This document shows, in pieces, positions 18,925 through 28,124 of a stretch of DNA of 64,000 nt; position 1 is the first letter of the stretch, and every line of letters starts with the position of its first letter. The notes below the pieces were generated by a model that was not told the origin of the DNA, ran no database searches, and was given only the letters and a program-made list of their open reading frames with translations. Position numbers and translations under genes: made by a program. Source of the stretch: Oscillatoriaceae cyanobacterium M7585_C2015_266. Its GTDB lineage: Bacteria > Cyanobacteriota > Cyanobacteriia > Cyanobacteriales > Oscillatoriaceae. The DNA lies in assembly GCA_015295835.1 (NCBI GenBank), contig DVEG01000027.1:248001-312000 (forward strand). The letters run 5' to 3'.

Positions 18925-19430
18925 TATCTTTTTTGCTTTTTAAAAGCACGGTTTTCTCTCTCGTTGTTCTTCTGAAATTCTCTCCTTATCTAGCTTCTTA
19001 CTAAAATCATTTTTTTTAAATCTTGTAATTCTCAAATCGTGCTCCGACTAGGGGCTTTTTTCTTATCTAACTATTCCTTCCTCTCTCAATCCAGACTTTT
19101 GTATTCTTTGTTACATTTATTCTGGTTCAAAACCCGCTCGCCATGATAGAAATTGCGCTCGCGCCGAAACAAGTTTTCCACAGCCGAGAATACTTTTCCA
19201 CAGATTTCTACAGGTTTTCCACAACAATTGACTTTCAAGTTAAAAAAAAGCTCAGTAATATTTAAAAATTTATTAAGCTTACCGTTTCTGTATTAGGTAT
19301 AGGAAAAAGCGGCTGGTTTCTGCATATAAGCATCCCCAGCGCCTTTCTAGAGTTATAGAACAGCTGACTTAACTCAAAAGCAGTAATTTTATGATTTGAA
19401 TTCTAGAAAGCAATTAACAAGCTTCCTGAC
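18925..19430. other. Intergenic region with a cluster of three DnaA-box-like 9-mers
   Basis: A 506-bp gap between the convergent CDF and guaA genes. TTTTCCACA occurs three times in the same orientation: 19174-19182, 19194-19202 and 19215-19223. The spacing is 20 and 21 bp, about two helical turns. An AT-rich tract follows (about 19240-19280). Then comes a perfect 9-bp inverted repeat, CTTTCTAGA (19343-19351) and TCTAGAAAG (19402-19410), enclosing GAGTTA (19350-19355) and TAACTC (19370-19375). TTTTCCACA is the DnaA-box form used in cyanobacterial origins. No dnaA or dnaN is in the window. Confidence 0.6.
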
Positions 19431-21059
19431 TTATTCCCACTCTATAGTACTGGGGGGCTTAGAAGTAATATCATAGACAACCCGGTTGACACCTCGCACC
19501 TCATTAACAATCCGCGTCGAAATAGTTTCCAGTAACTCATAAGGAACCCGTGCCCAGTCGGCAGTCATCCCATCCTCACTACTGACAAAGCGCAAAACCA
19601 CTGGGTAAGCATAAGTACGCTGATCCCCCATGACGCCGACGCTGCGGATAGGCAGCAACACAGCAAACGCCTGCCAGAGCTGGTTATACATACCGTAGCG
19701 ATTTATTTCTTGACGGACGATATAGTCAGCATCGCGCAGTATTTCCAATCGCTCTGCCGTCACTTCTCCGAGAATACGAATTGCTAAACCAGGACCTGGA
19801 AAAGGATGACGCTGAACAATTTCCTCGGGCAAGCCAATAGAGCGAGCGACTTTGCGGACTTCATCTTTAAAGAGTTTGCGTAGAGGTTCGATCAGTTTGA
19901 AGCGCAAATCTTTTGGTAAACCGCCGACGTTGTGATGGCTTTTAATTTTTACTGCCACCCGCTCTCCAGTTTGGGGATCAACATTGGTATCGGCGGATTC
20001 GATTACGTCCGGGTAGAGAGTGCCTTGGGCCAAATAATCGAAGGGACCGAGGCGTTTTGATTCTTCTTCAAAAACGCGGATAAATTCGTGCCCGATGCGG
20101 CGGCGTTTTTCTTCGGGATCGGTGACACCAGCGATCGCTGCTAAAAATCGTTCCCGGGCGTTGACATACTGCACCGGAATGTGAAACTGCTCTTCAAACA
20201 ATTTCAGCAACCGTTCTGGCTCATTTTTGCGCATGAAGCCCTGATCAATAAACATACAAGTCAATTGTTCTCCAATCGCCTTGTGTAACAAAAAGGCGAG
20301 AGTCGAAGAATCCACGCCCCCAGACAGTGCCAGCAACACTCGTTTATCTCCCACTTTGGCGCGAATTTCCCGAATTGCTTCCTCGACAAATGCTTCTGTC
20401 GTCCAGGTGGGCTGGCAGCCGCAGATGTGGTAGACGAAATTGCGGATAAGGGCTATGCCGCCAATAGAATGCACTACTTCTGGGTGAAACTGCACCCCGT
20501 AGAGTTTTTTTTCGTGGTGAGCGATCGCTGCACAGGGTGTATTCTCCGTGTGTGCCAGCACCTCAAACCCTGGTGGCAGCACCGTACAAGAATCCCCGTG
20601 ACTCATCCACATCGTCGTGCCATTTTCCACATTTGTAAGCAAATCCGTGGGATCGTCAATAAACAGCGACGCCTTGCCGTATTCCCCCCGTTGAGCACGC
20701 TCTACTTTTCCGCCCAACTGCTTTACCATCAACTGCATCCCATAGCACACTCCCAGCACTGGTATTCCCAGATTCCATATTTCCGGATCGCAGTGTGGAG
20801 CTGCTTCATCGTATACAGAATTGGGACCCCCCGATAAAATAATCCCCTTGGGATTTATTTTTCGCAGTTGCTCAGCCGTCGTGCGATAAGAAAGTACTTC
20901 CGAATAAACCTGCGTTTCCCGAATGCGACGCGCAATTAACTCTGAATACTGGGAACCAAAGTCCAAAATCACCAGCATTTGGCGATTTTTAACCTCTTTC
21001 CCTGCCATATCTCCTACGGCAGCCTGCTTATTTTTTTGAGTTTCTGTTTGTAGAGTCAC
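19431..21059 (-). CDS. guaA: GMP synthase (glutamine-hydrolysing)
   Basis: 542 residues, full length. The class I glutamine amidotransferase domain comes first: [20 protein letters not shown], the nucleophile Cys in GVCYGMQLM and the catalytic His/Glu in QFHPEV. The ATP pyrophosphatase domain follows with the P-loop [15 protein letters not shown]. The C-terminal dimerisation domain ends in the conserved PSTIEWE. The enzyme converts XMP to GMP using glutamine and ATP. The start is GTG at 21059, giving an N-terminal extension of about 28 residues before the domain; the Met before [11 protein letters not shown] is an alternative. cbiD lies upstream on the same strand across a 324-bp gap, a gene order seen in other cyanobacteria. 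Confidence 0.97.
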   Translation of the reverse strand: MTLQTETQKNKQAAVGDMAGKEVKNRQMLVILDFGSQYSELIARRIRETQVYSEVLSYRTTAEQLRKINPKGIILSGGPNSVYDEAAPHCDPEIWNLGIPVLGVCYGMQLMVKQLGGKVERAQRGEYGKASLFIDDPTDLLTNVENGTTMWMSHGDSCTVLPPGFEVLAHTENTPCAAIAHHEKKLYGVQFHPEVVHSIGGIALIRNFVYHICGCQPTWTTEAFVEEAIREIRAKVGDKRVLLALSGGVDSSTLAFLLHKAIGEQLTCMFIDQGFMRKNEPERLLKLFEEQFHIPVQYVNARERFLAAIAGVTDPEEKRRRIGHEFIRVFEEESKRLGPFDYLAQGTLYPDVIESADTNVDPQTGERVAVKIKSHHNVGGLPKDLRFKLIEPLRKLFKDEVRKVARSIGLPEEIVQRHPFPGPGLAIRILGEVTAERLEILRDADYIVRQEINRYGMYNQLWQAFAVLLPIRSVGVMGDQRTYAYPVVLRFVSSEDGMTADWARVPYELLETISTRIVNEVRGVNRVVYDITSKPPSTIEWE

Positions 21060-21383
21060 CTTACAATCCTTTTTGTTGGCGTTTTTACCCTTCTTTTTAT
21101 TTGTTTCCCTAACCTTTCTTTGCTAGTGTTAGTTCTTCCAAAAAGCCTGTAATCCCAGCCGCAGAAGCTTTTGAAGTTCGCGCTCGTAGTAAAAAAAATT
21201 AATGAAAAATTTCTGCTTAATATTTTATTTATTTTCATACGACTGAGCACGAACTCTCCTGAAAACCCTGCGTCTTTTCCCCTTCACCTAGAAAAAGCTA
21301 AGTGAGAGGTAAAAACAGGCCACTTATAACCTTACCTGAATTTCGTGCTTTTTAGAAACCCCTTACGAGATATTTAACCCAGA
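21060..21383. other. Intergenic region between cbiD and guaA
   Basis: AT-rich spacer of 324 bp. It presumably holds the guaA promoter. I see no strong inverted repeat, riboswitch box or gene in it. A short minus-strand frame that overlaps the guaA start (21056-21250) has no motif. Confidence 0.5.
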
Positions 21384-22520
21384 TTAACAAAATTTTTCCA
21401 GCAATGCAGCGCCGATATCGCTTTTGACGATAATTTGGCGACGGCGATCAAACAAAACCGAACCCACCTCAAGGCGGCGTTGGGTATGAGCGTAGATATA
21501 ATCCGTAGCCCGGCTGTCTATTTCTTTAGCTATTGCTCCGTAAATTTGGCCCACCCAATCTCGCCCTGATGTTTCATCCAGGGCGCGGAGATGTTTCAAA
21601 GCGTCTTCAGCGGTTTCGCTGTAGAAAATTGCTCGCACATCTTCTGCCTGCAATCCCAACAATCCGCAATGAGCGGCGAGAATTTCCCGTCTTCCATCCG
21701 CTAAATAGTGGTGTGTATGAAAAATCCCTCCTGCCAATTTCAAAAGTTTGCCATGATAGCCAAATAATAAAATAGACTGGATGCCTTGGATCGCTGCCTC
21801 AACTAGCACAGGTCCGATCCAGTTTGCTGCTTTAATTAGTTGTTCTGGTTTGATCCCCATTTTCTGTGCTAAGTCTAAGCCGTTTTCTCCGATGCACAGC
21901 ACTAAAGTGTCAAAATCACGAGCTTTTTGCCGCACTTGTTGGCAGCAAGCTTCCAATTGCCCAGGGGCACTCAGGGGTTGAGAAATGCCGGTGGTGCCGA
22001 GTAATGCTAATCCTTCTACTACTCCAAATGCTTGATTAGAGGTGCGCGTTGCTAGCTGTCGCCCTTCTGGCAAAATTATGGTGACAGTAATTTTTTCTCC
22101 TGCTTCTTGCCAGCGTCTTAGGTTTTCCAAAAGTAATCTGTACGCGTATTGATAGATGGCTGGTTTGTTGTCGTAGTTTACTAGCCGCCCTATTCCTTCT
22201 CCCCCTTGAATTATAATTTGCTCTTTGCAGGTGTCGGGGTTTTCTTTTTCTCGCAATTCTACTAATGCCCAAACTGGGGTATTTCTGGTGATATCTAGAT
22301 TATCCCCCGGCTCGCTACGAGCGATCGCTATTGCTGCGTTTTCTTTTATTCCTGCTACTTGCTCTATGCTAATTTCTACTGTTTCTGCTGGATTTAGCAA
22401 ATCTATTGATACCGAAGATAGCGATCGCTTTTCTCCCTTCAGCCAGCGCAATGCCGCTACTGCCGCTGCGCACGCAAATACCGGTAGCGTATATCCCGTT
22501 CGCGGTTTGTTACTATTCAT
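21384..22520 (-). CDS. cbiD: Cobalt-precorrin-5B C1-methyltransferase
   Basis: 378 residues of the CbiD family, which methylates C-1 of cobalt-precorrin-5B in the anaerobic (cobalt-early) cobalamin route used by cyanobacteria. Recognisable segments are the N-terminal SGYTLPV-like GYTLPVFACAAAVAALRWL, VITRNTPVWALV-type DITRNTPVWA, the Gly-rich GGEGIGRLV, TGISQPLSAPGQLE in the middle, and LLFGYHGKLLKLAGGIFHTH. The length is normal. Together with cobN in this window it indicates a cobalamin-producing organism. The start ATG at 22520 is the first in frame. No B12 riboswitch consensus is apparent upstream. Confidence 0.93.
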   Translation of the reverse strand: MNSNKPRTGYTLPVFACAAAVAALRWLKGEKRSLSSVSIDLLNPAETVEISIEQVAGIKENAAIAIARSEPGDNLDITRNTPVWALVELREKENPDTCKEQIIIQGGEGIGRLVNYDNKPAIYQYAYRLLLENLRRWQEAGEKITVTIILPEGRQLATRTSNQAFGVVEGLALLGTTGISQPLSAPGQLEACCQQVRQKARDFDTLVLCIGENGLDLAQKMGIKPEQLIKAANWIGPVLVEAAIQGIQSILLFGYHGKLLKLAGGIFHTHHYLADGRREILAAHCGLLGLQAEDVRAIFYSETAEDALKHLRALDETSGRDWVGQIYGAIAKEIDSRATDYIYAHTQRRLEVGSVLFDRRRQIIVKSDIGAALLEKFC

Positions 22521-22879
22521 TTTATATTCTTTTTATACTGCCACCGTATTTTTTATATTTTTTTAACTAAATCCTTTATACTTTATACATAAAATTTTAA
22601 ACTTAAGGGAAATGAGTAATCGGCAGGATTATTCTTACCAATAACCCATTCCCCCTTCCTAATTAGCGATAGCGCTCTTTAATTTTTCGACACTTTCCTA
22701 GTATTTTTTCTAGAAACTCCGGAAAGTACTTTTCATGAAAATACTCCCCCCCATTTAGGGGGTTGACTGAATTGGTTTGCCGTATTTAGCTAACTGGGAT
22801 TACAGAAAATATCTTTAAACAACCCCAGTATCAAAATTGAGCGCTCATAGCCTCACTTTTAGGCTATAGGCGGGGAAGA
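22521..22879. other. Intergenic region between the PEP-CTERM gene and cbiD
   Basis: Close to the PEP-CTERM stop, ATAGCCT (22847-22853) pairs with AGGCTAT (22861-22867), a 7-bp stem that could end that transcript. A C-run/G-run hairpin (CCCCC near 22747-22752, GGGGG 22758-22762) lies 100 bp further. The rest is AT-rich, without gene signals. Confidence 0.45.
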
Positions 22880-23590
22880 TTAATTTGCCTGGCTTTGACG
22901 ACGACGGCGATTGTAAGCCAACCATGCACCACCCAATGCCAAACCGCCGATAGTTAGCGGCTCAGGCACTGCTTCTGCTGTGATAGTAAAGTCGTTGAAG
23001 TCCCCTCCATTTTCGCCCCAATAGCCGCCAAGTAGATCTTCAAAGGAAATAAGCACAGGCTTATATGCAGCTAGCTTATCCTTCCCTGACTGGTAACTAC
23101 TGGCAATCCCACTGTAGGATACCAATTCAGCGCCGCCTGCCGAATCAAAAACTGCTTGCTGGCTGTTACCATAATTCAAGCTAGAAGTCGAGAACATGGT
23201 GGGCATGGTAGCGCCATCCAAGGTACCGAACAATCCCAGAGTATAGACGGTATTGGCAGCAAAGGTGAAATCTACAGTAGACCGACCCTTCAAATTAGCA
23301 GTGGTTCCCAGCCATGCATTGGGGCCTTCCGATGTTTGGTGCTCTGGATCGGCAGGAGCTTCCTCTTCAAACAGAGTTTTTAACAGTTGTGTCCCGGTTG
23401 CGTCAAATATGCCCAGGGTAGATTTTGCTTTTCCTTGGGATTTTACAAAAGTGAACTTGACGGTTGTGTCGCGATCAAACTTGATACCATCTGTACCAAA
23501 AGATAAGACAAAAGCCCTTGCAGGGGTTGAAACGCTAAGTATGCTTGCTATAGTCGCGACACTCAGGCCAGCAATTAATTGCTTTTTCAT
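22880..23590 (-). CDS. PEP-CTERM sorted extracellular protein with DUF4114-like region
   Basis: 236 residues. A signal peptide covers about 1-26 (KKQLIAGLSVATIASILSVS, then TPARA). The body is beta-rich, with few cysteines, and near its end reads FEDLLGGYWGENGGDFNDF, as in DUF4114 domains. The C-terminus is a clear PEP-CTERM signal: VPEPLTIGGLALGGAWLAY followed by NRRRR. In such proteins an exosortase cleaves near PEP during export to the cell surface or matrix. The exosortase gene is not in the window. The gene is solitary, with a 785-bp gap upstream and 359 bp downstream. Its ligand or role is unknown. Start ATG at 23590. Confidence 0.88.
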   Translation of the reverse strand: MKKQLIAGLSVATIASILSVSTPARAFVLSFGTDGIKFDRDTTVKFTFVKSQGKAKSTLGIFDATGTQLLKTLFEEEAPADPEHQTSEGPNAWLGTTANLKGRSTVDFTFAANTVYTLGLFGTLDGATMPTMFSTSSLNYGNSQQAVFDSAGGAELVSYSGIASSYQSGKDKLAAYKPVLISFEDLLGGYWGENGGDFNDFTITAEAVPEPLTIGGLALGGAWLAYNRRRRQSQAN

Positions 23591-24375
23591 GATTTTTACC
23601 CTGTTATGTATTGAACTTTTTTAGCCAGCTTCAAACCCTCGATAATATCTTATTTGGATTGGGGCTGGCTGGTAGTAGACAGTTTCCTCCCTACTCCCTA
23701 GTATACACAATTTTTCGATTTTTATATCTCATACTGAATTATATTGCTAGCGATCGCTCTCCTCTCCTTATTTCACTTAATTTATAACATTTAGTTACCT
23801 AATTTTGACTTTAGTCAATTGATATGCTACCCTAGTCTACTCCTCGCGAGCACGTCTATAGTAATGCTCTAGCTTGTTAGCTTGGTTATGTTTTGGTAAA
23901 GCAACTTTCTCTAAAAGCATGGCAAGGCAAGAGCCCTTTTTTATCACTCTTACCAGAGAATAATATCAAACCCTTGCAGTATAAGGCGCTTACAAAAATT
24001 TTCTCTTCAGAAGAATTATTTCATAAAATCTTTACTAAAAAAAGTATTTTTTAAAAAATTTTTAAAAAATTAGTTATTGTCTCCGTGTTTTCAACGATGT
24101 TGACAAGATAACCCCTTGTTTTGGGTGCTATAGACGCTAAATTAATTTTTGACTTATCTTATTAAAAAAAGCGCAATTAACTTTTTAAAATAAATTAATA
24201 TGCGTATATATAAAATCATCTGTAAGCAGAATTTATTTTAATTGAACAGTAAAAATTCCAGGAGTGGGGAGCCGGGCGCTATTACTGCCTTTACCTTACA
24301 TTTAATATAAAAAATGCAGGGGCAGAAGCGATCGCCTAAAGCTGCAACTTTTGCTAAAGTCAACAAAAAGCAGTC
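23591..24375. other. Long AT-rich intergenic region between divergent PEP-CTERM and moaA genes
   Basis: 785 bp without a plausible gene on either strand. It holds one HIP1 site near 23750, another near 24326, and a very AT-rich block (about 24010-24075) of A and T runs. It should contain the promoters of both flanking genes. I see no convincing molybdenum-cofactor riboswitch. Confidence 0.5.
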
Positions 24376-25410
24376 ATGCCAGCCTTTAAAATCATGCGCT
24401 TGCGGGATTATACTCTCACTATGAATAAAGTAGATTACCTGCGGATAAGTCTCATCGATAGGTGCAATTTCAACTGTCAATACTGCATGCCGTCAGAACA
24501 AGAAATTAATTATATTCTGCAACAAAATTTGCTAACAGACTCAGAATTGCTAACCCTGATTCGAGAAGTCTTCATACCAGTAGGGTTTCGTCGATTTCGT
24601 CTTACTGGCGGCGAGCCACTATTGCGTAAGGGAGTAGTCGAAATAGTAAAAGCCCTAGCCTCCTTACCAGAAACGCAAGATCTCTCCATGACAACCAATG
24701 GATTTTTGCTGGCCAACATGGCCCAATCCCTGTACGATGCTGGTTTGCGCCGCATTAACATCAGCCTCGACTCTCTAGATCCCGATACCTTCGACTTAAT
24801 TGTGGGCAGACGCGGGCGCAATGGTTGGGCACAAGTTTGGCAAGGCATCCAAGAAGCCTACCGGGTAGGATTCGACCCCTTAAAATTAAACGTCGTAGTC
24901 ATTCCTGGAATTAATGAGGGCGAAATTTTAGATTTAGCTGCCCTGACAATTGAGCGAAAATGGCACGTCAGATTTATTGAATTCATGCCAATTGGCAACA
25001 GCCAACTGTTTGCAGAGCGTGGTTGGGTACCCTCAGCCGAGTTGCGACAGCGAATTCGTCACAAATATGGATTAGTAGAATCCTCGGTTACTGGCGCAGG
25101 ACCTGCAGATGTTTATCAAATTCCCGGTGCCAAAGGCACCCTGGGGTTTATTTCCCAGATGTCAGAATGTTTTTGCGATCGCTGTAATCGCATGCGTTTA
25201 TCTGCAGACGGTTGGCTCAGACCCTGCTTATTGAACGAAAGTGGCCAAATCGACCTGAAAACTGCCCTCCGCGCCGGCATTAAACCTGTAGAATTACAAG
25301 AAAAGGTGCGCCAGTTGCTCGCCATCAAACCAGAGATTAACTTCAAAGAGCGGTTTAACGGCACTCAGGGGGGCACCTACACACGCACTATGTCACAGAT
25401 TGGTGGTTGA
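24376..25410 (+). CDS. moaA: GTP 3',8-cyclase MoaA (molybdopterin biosynthesis)
   Basis: 344 residues. MoaA is a radical-SAM enzyme that starts molybdenum cofactor synthesis from GTP. The N-terminal cluster motif is CNFNCQYC (CX3CX2C), followed by [10 protein letters not shown]. The second Fe-S cluster is bound by the C-terminal cysteines in [20 protein letters not shown]. The C-terminal Gly-Gly tail (MSQIGG) needed for activity is present. Length is normal. Several starts are possible: ATG 24376 (used here), ATG 24394 or ATG 24421. The 24394 start gives an N-terminus nearest the family norm, but no ribosome site separates them. No other moa gene is adjacent. Confidence 0.95.
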   Translation: MPAFKIMRLRDYTLTMNKVDYLRISLIDRCNFNCQYCMPSEQEINYILQQNLLTDSELLTLIREVFIPVGFRRFRLTGGEPLLRKGVVEIVKALASLPETQDLSMTTNGFLLANMAQSLYDAGLRRINISLDSLDPDTFDLIVGRRGRNGWAQVWQGIQEAYRVGFDPLKLNVVVIPGINEGEILDLAALTIERKWHVRFIEFMPIGNSQLFAERGWVPSAELRQRIRHKYGLVESSVTGAGPADVYQIPGAKGTLGFISQMSECFCDRCNRMRLSADGWLRPCLLNESGQIDLKTALRAGIKPVELQEKVRQLLAIKPEINFKERFNGTQGGTYTRTMSQIGG

Positions 25411-25427
25411 CACCAGTAAAGTTTTTA

Positions 25428-25472
25428 GATTTTAGAGTATAGATTTCAAAAATCAATCTATATTCTAAAATC
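25428..25472. terminator. Long bidirectional stem-loop between moaA and rpsD
   Basis: An 18-bp stem with one G-T wobble: left arm 25428-25445, right arm 25455-25472, loop 9 nt, flanked by T- and A-rich sequence. It lies between the convergent stops of moaA and rpsD. The AT-rich arms (repeats of the GATTTTAG type) resemble small intergenic palindromes common in such genomes. Confidence 0.75.
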
Positions 25473-25485
25473 CAAAATCTCTCTC

Positions 25486-26094
25486 CTAAGCTTGACGAGA
25501 GTAGTATTCAACCACCAGCAGTTCATTAACTTGCAAAGCAACCCATTCCCGCTCAACAATGCCATTAACCTTACCTACGAGTTTTTGCTTGTCAAACTCT
25601 AAGTGGCTTGGCATGTGCGCTAAGCCGGGGTTTGCCAAGTTAGTTTCTACCAATCTACGGGAAGCTTCCCGCTCTCTGACAGCAATTACATCTCCCGGCT
25701 TACACTGATAGCTGGGAATATTGACCGAATTGCCATTAACCGTAATATGACCATGACTGACGAGCTGACGAGCACTGGGAATAGTGGGAGCCATGCCCAT
25801 GCGAAAAACGATATTGTCTAGGCGCATTTCTAGCAGTTGTAGTAGCACCTGCCCGGTGGAGCCAGTAACTCGCCGGGCTTTACGGACATACCGCAGTAAT
25901 TGACGTTCGCTCAAACCGTAGTTGAAAAGCAATTTTTGCTTTTCTTCCAAACGTACTGCATATTCTGAACGCTTTTTACGGTTTTGACCGTGTTGTCCGG
26001 GTGGATATGCCCGTTTGGGACTCTTGCGAGTAAGCCCCGGCAAGTCGCCTAAACGCCGTACAATCCGCAGGCGTGGGCCTCGATATCGCGACAT
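25486..26094 (-). CDS. rpsD: 30S ribosomal protein S4
   Basis: 202 residues. It begins [20 protein letters not shown], as in cyanobacterial and plastid S4. The S4 RNA-binding domain lies at about 90-155 ([31 protein letters not shown]). The N-terminus has no zinc-binding cysteines, which is the usual form in this group. S4 starts 30S assembly by binding the 5' domain of 16S rRNA and can regulate its own operon. Here it is monocistronic, as in many cyanobacteria. Start ATG at 26094. Confidence 0.97.
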   Translation of the reverse strand: MSRYRGPRLRIVRRLGDLPGLTRKSPKRAYPPGQHGQNRKKRSEYAVRLEEKQKLLFNYGLSERQLLRYVRKARRVTGSTGQVLLQLLEMRLDNIVFRMGMAPTIPSARQLVSHGHITVNGNSVNIPSYQCKPGDVIAVREREASRRLVETNLANPGLAHMPSHLEFDKQKLVGKVNGIVEREWVALQVNELLVVEYYSRQA

Positions 26095-26338
26095 CTAATT
26101 TCCTCTCTATATGCTTATTAAAATTTAACCCAGAATGTCTAATATAGTACTTAAGCAGAGTGACTTTCAAGTATTTGCCAGAAAAAATATCTGAAAGCGA
26201 TCTGGACAAAAAATCCCCAGTGTAGTAAAATCCAAATGCGACTTTATATCGGTGGTGATTTGTAAGGGTAGGAAAAATCCCCCGGAATGAATGCGCAAGA
26301 AAAAATACCGCGGAAATCTAAAAAAAATATAAGCTGTT

Positions 26339-26971
26339 ATGCCTATTCCCGCTTTTTCATATGACCACTGCCATGAAAAAAAGGTAAAGGAAAAGTTAAC
26401 CGCCAATCGTCGCTTAGGGAAATGGATAACTGGCACTTGCGCCCTCGCAGCAGTGATAGCGAGCGCATCTCTTGCTCAACCAGTAACAGCAAATCAAAAA
26501 AATAATTACTATAAATGTACTTCCGAACTGGTAGATGTAAACGTCAGAGCAGAAGAAGCAGAACGCGCTTGTTCAAAAGCTCTTCATCCGGAAAAATTGG
26601 CAGAATGTGTAGTAAAAATTAATCGGCGAACAGATATACCAAGTCGCGATGCCCTAGAAATTTGCTCAGGAGTACGCCGCCCACTGGAATTGGCAACTTG
26701 CGTCGTCGATATCAGCGATCGCACTCAAGCAGGTGCAGCATTTAAAATTATGAATAACTGCCGCCGCAGCTTGTTGCCAGCACGCTATTCTCAGTGCGTA
26801 GTCGGATTAAATCGTCGTCTGGATATTTCTGTAGTAAAAGCAATGGATAGCTGCATTGAAGCAGGCACAAGGGTTCGCGAATTAGATCCCTCTTTCGTGC
26901 CAAGCGATCGCCAACCGCTGCTACCGCCCTCCCCTACACCCTCACCTGCCAACCCCCCCACCCCTCTATAG
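26339..26971 (+). CDS. Secreted protein with tandem cysteine-containing repeats, unknown function
   Basis: 210 residues. A basic N-terminus is followed by a hydrophobic signal-type segment (about 28-48, WITGTCALAAVIASASLAQP) ending near VTAN. The mature part has about three repeats of 30-33 residues. Each has Cys, 11-12 residues, then Cys-Val-Val-x-[Ile/Leu]-x-x-Arg (AECVVKINRR, ATCVVDISDR, SQCVVGLNRR). A partial unit is present at each end. The tail is Pro-rich (SPTPSPANPPTPL). Paired cysteines suggest disulfides in the periplasm or outside the cell. I do not recognise the family. The start is uncertain: ATG at 26339 gives a long n-region and a weak ribosome site. An Hpt gene follows 51 bp downstream of the stop region on the same strand, but with its own start signals. 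Confidence 0.82.
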   Translation: MPIPAFSYDHCHEKKVKEKLTANRRLGKWITGTCALAAVIASASLAQPVTANQKNNYYKCTSELVDVNVRAEEAERACSKALHPEKLAECVVKINRRTDIPSRDALEICSGVRRPLELATCVVDISDRTQAGAAFKIMNNCRRSLLPARYSQCVVGLNRRLDISVVKAMDSCIEAGTRVRELDPSFVPSDRQPLLPPSPTPSPANPPTPL

Positions 26972-27037
26972 GCTGAGCTTATTTTTTATTCGCTCAGTCT
27001 GAAAATAAAATAAATTATTAGGTTGAGGAATACTGCC

Positions 27038-27973
27038 GTGGTTGATTCAGCAAAGCAGCAGATACTTGGTTATTTTATAGAAGAGTCCAAAGAACACCTG
27101 GAAACACTAGAAAAAGGTTTGTTGGACTTGCAAGCAACTGTGGCAGATCAAGAGCGAGTAAATGAATTATTCCGAGCCGCCCACTCAGTCAAAGGGGGTG
27201 CAGCAATGCTCGGATTTACAAGTATTCAGAAAACAGCTCATAGACTAGAAGATTGTTTTAAGATTCTTAAAGAAAATCAAGTACCCGTTGATCAAAAAGT
27301 AGAAACATTATTTTTGAAAGGGTTTGACGCCCTACAAGACTTACTAGAGCGATTGCAAGGACCTTTTGGATTGAGAGAAGAAGAAGGCGAACGGGTTTTG
27401 CAAGAGGTAGAGCCGTGTTTTGCAGAATTGCAGGATTATCTTAATAGTCTCGTACAAGGTACTCAACCAGGAACATCTCCTTTAGCAGTAGCAAAGGCAG
27501 CAAGTAAAAAACCAGCAGAAATTGCTGAAGCAGCGATCGCTGTTCTTAAAGAAATGTTACAGATTTTTAAAGAAAAAGAAACTGCCGCCAACCGACAAAA
27601 ATTACAAGAAATATGCGAGCGCCTTGCCCAGATGGAAGTCGGCAACGAAAATTGGCAAACCCTCGTTAAAACAGTTAAAAAAGCCATTTCCCACTCTCAG
27701 CACCCCTATCACATCCTCGCACCCTTTGTAATTAAAGAACTTAAGCACGCTTGCGACTTAATTGCGATCGAAAAAAGTAGTGAAATTGCCCCCAGTTACA
27801 GCTTGCAACAGCTTGCCGCCGGAACTCCCGCCTCTGGAGCCAAACAAATCCTCCTCACCGTCGAACCCAAAGCAGCCGCCAAAGCTCTTTTGCAAAATTT
27901 TGATCGAGAACAACTCACACAGCTCGTACAAATATTACGCAAAAACCTAGCTTCTCAGAACAGTAAAAAATAA
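27038..27973 (+). CDS. Histidine phosphotransfer (Hpt) domain protein
   Basis: About 311 residues. The N-terminal domain (1-115) is an Hpt four-helix bundle: ILGYFIEESKEHLETLEKGL, then the phosphorylatable His in FRAAHSVKGGAAMLGF and RLEDCFKIL. This is CheA/P1-like, but no kinase domain follows. Residues about 155-310 are a helical region of unknown fold. It should relay phosphoryl groups between a hybrid kinase and a response regulator. Three histidine kinases are encoded within 27 kb, two of them hybrids, but none is adjacent. The frame opens at a TTG at 27023; I prefer the GTG at 27038 because GGTTGAGG lies 8-15 bases upstream. A strong hairpin follows the stop. Confidence 0.88.
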   Translation: MVDSAKQQILGYFIEESKEHLETLEKGLLDLQATVADQERVNELFRAAHSVKGGAAMLGFTSIQKTAHRLEDCFKILKENQVPVDQKVETLFLKGFDALQDLLERLQGPFGLREEEGERVLQEVEPCFAELQDYLNSLVQGTQPGTSPLAVAKAASKKPAEIAEAAIAVLKEMLQIFKEKETAANRQKLQEICERLAQMEVGNENWQTLVKTVKKAISHSQHPYHILAPFVIKELKHACDLIAIEKSSEIAPSYSLQQLAAGTPASGAKQILLTVEPKAAAKALLQNFDREQLTQLVQILRKNLASQNSKK

Positions 27974-28022
27974 CATAAAAAAATAGGCTATTTATTATAA
28001 TTCATATTTCATATTAAAATAT

Positions 28023-28055
28023 AAAAACCCGGTTTCTTCGAGAAACCAGGTTTTT
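28023..28055. terminator. Bidirectional terminator hairpin
   Basis: A 15-bp stem with one C-A mismatch: left arm 28023-28037, loop TCG, right arm 28041-28055, ending in five T on the plus strand and A-rich on the left. It lies between the convergent Hpt and RTX genes. A similar AAACCCGG/CCGGGTTT hairpin follows the SDR gene at 59296-59316. Confidence 0.85.
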
Positions 28056-28124
28056 AAAAAAATCAGACTAAAAGAGCCATACTATCTCAGCAAAAGCGAC
28101 CCCCTTGCGTCGCTTATAGTTGAC

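Noticed and set aside
24376-24500. Molybdenum-cofactor riboswitch upstream of moaA
   Set aside because: No conserved Moco-RNA elements were recognised in the 785-bp gap; the region is simply AT-rich.
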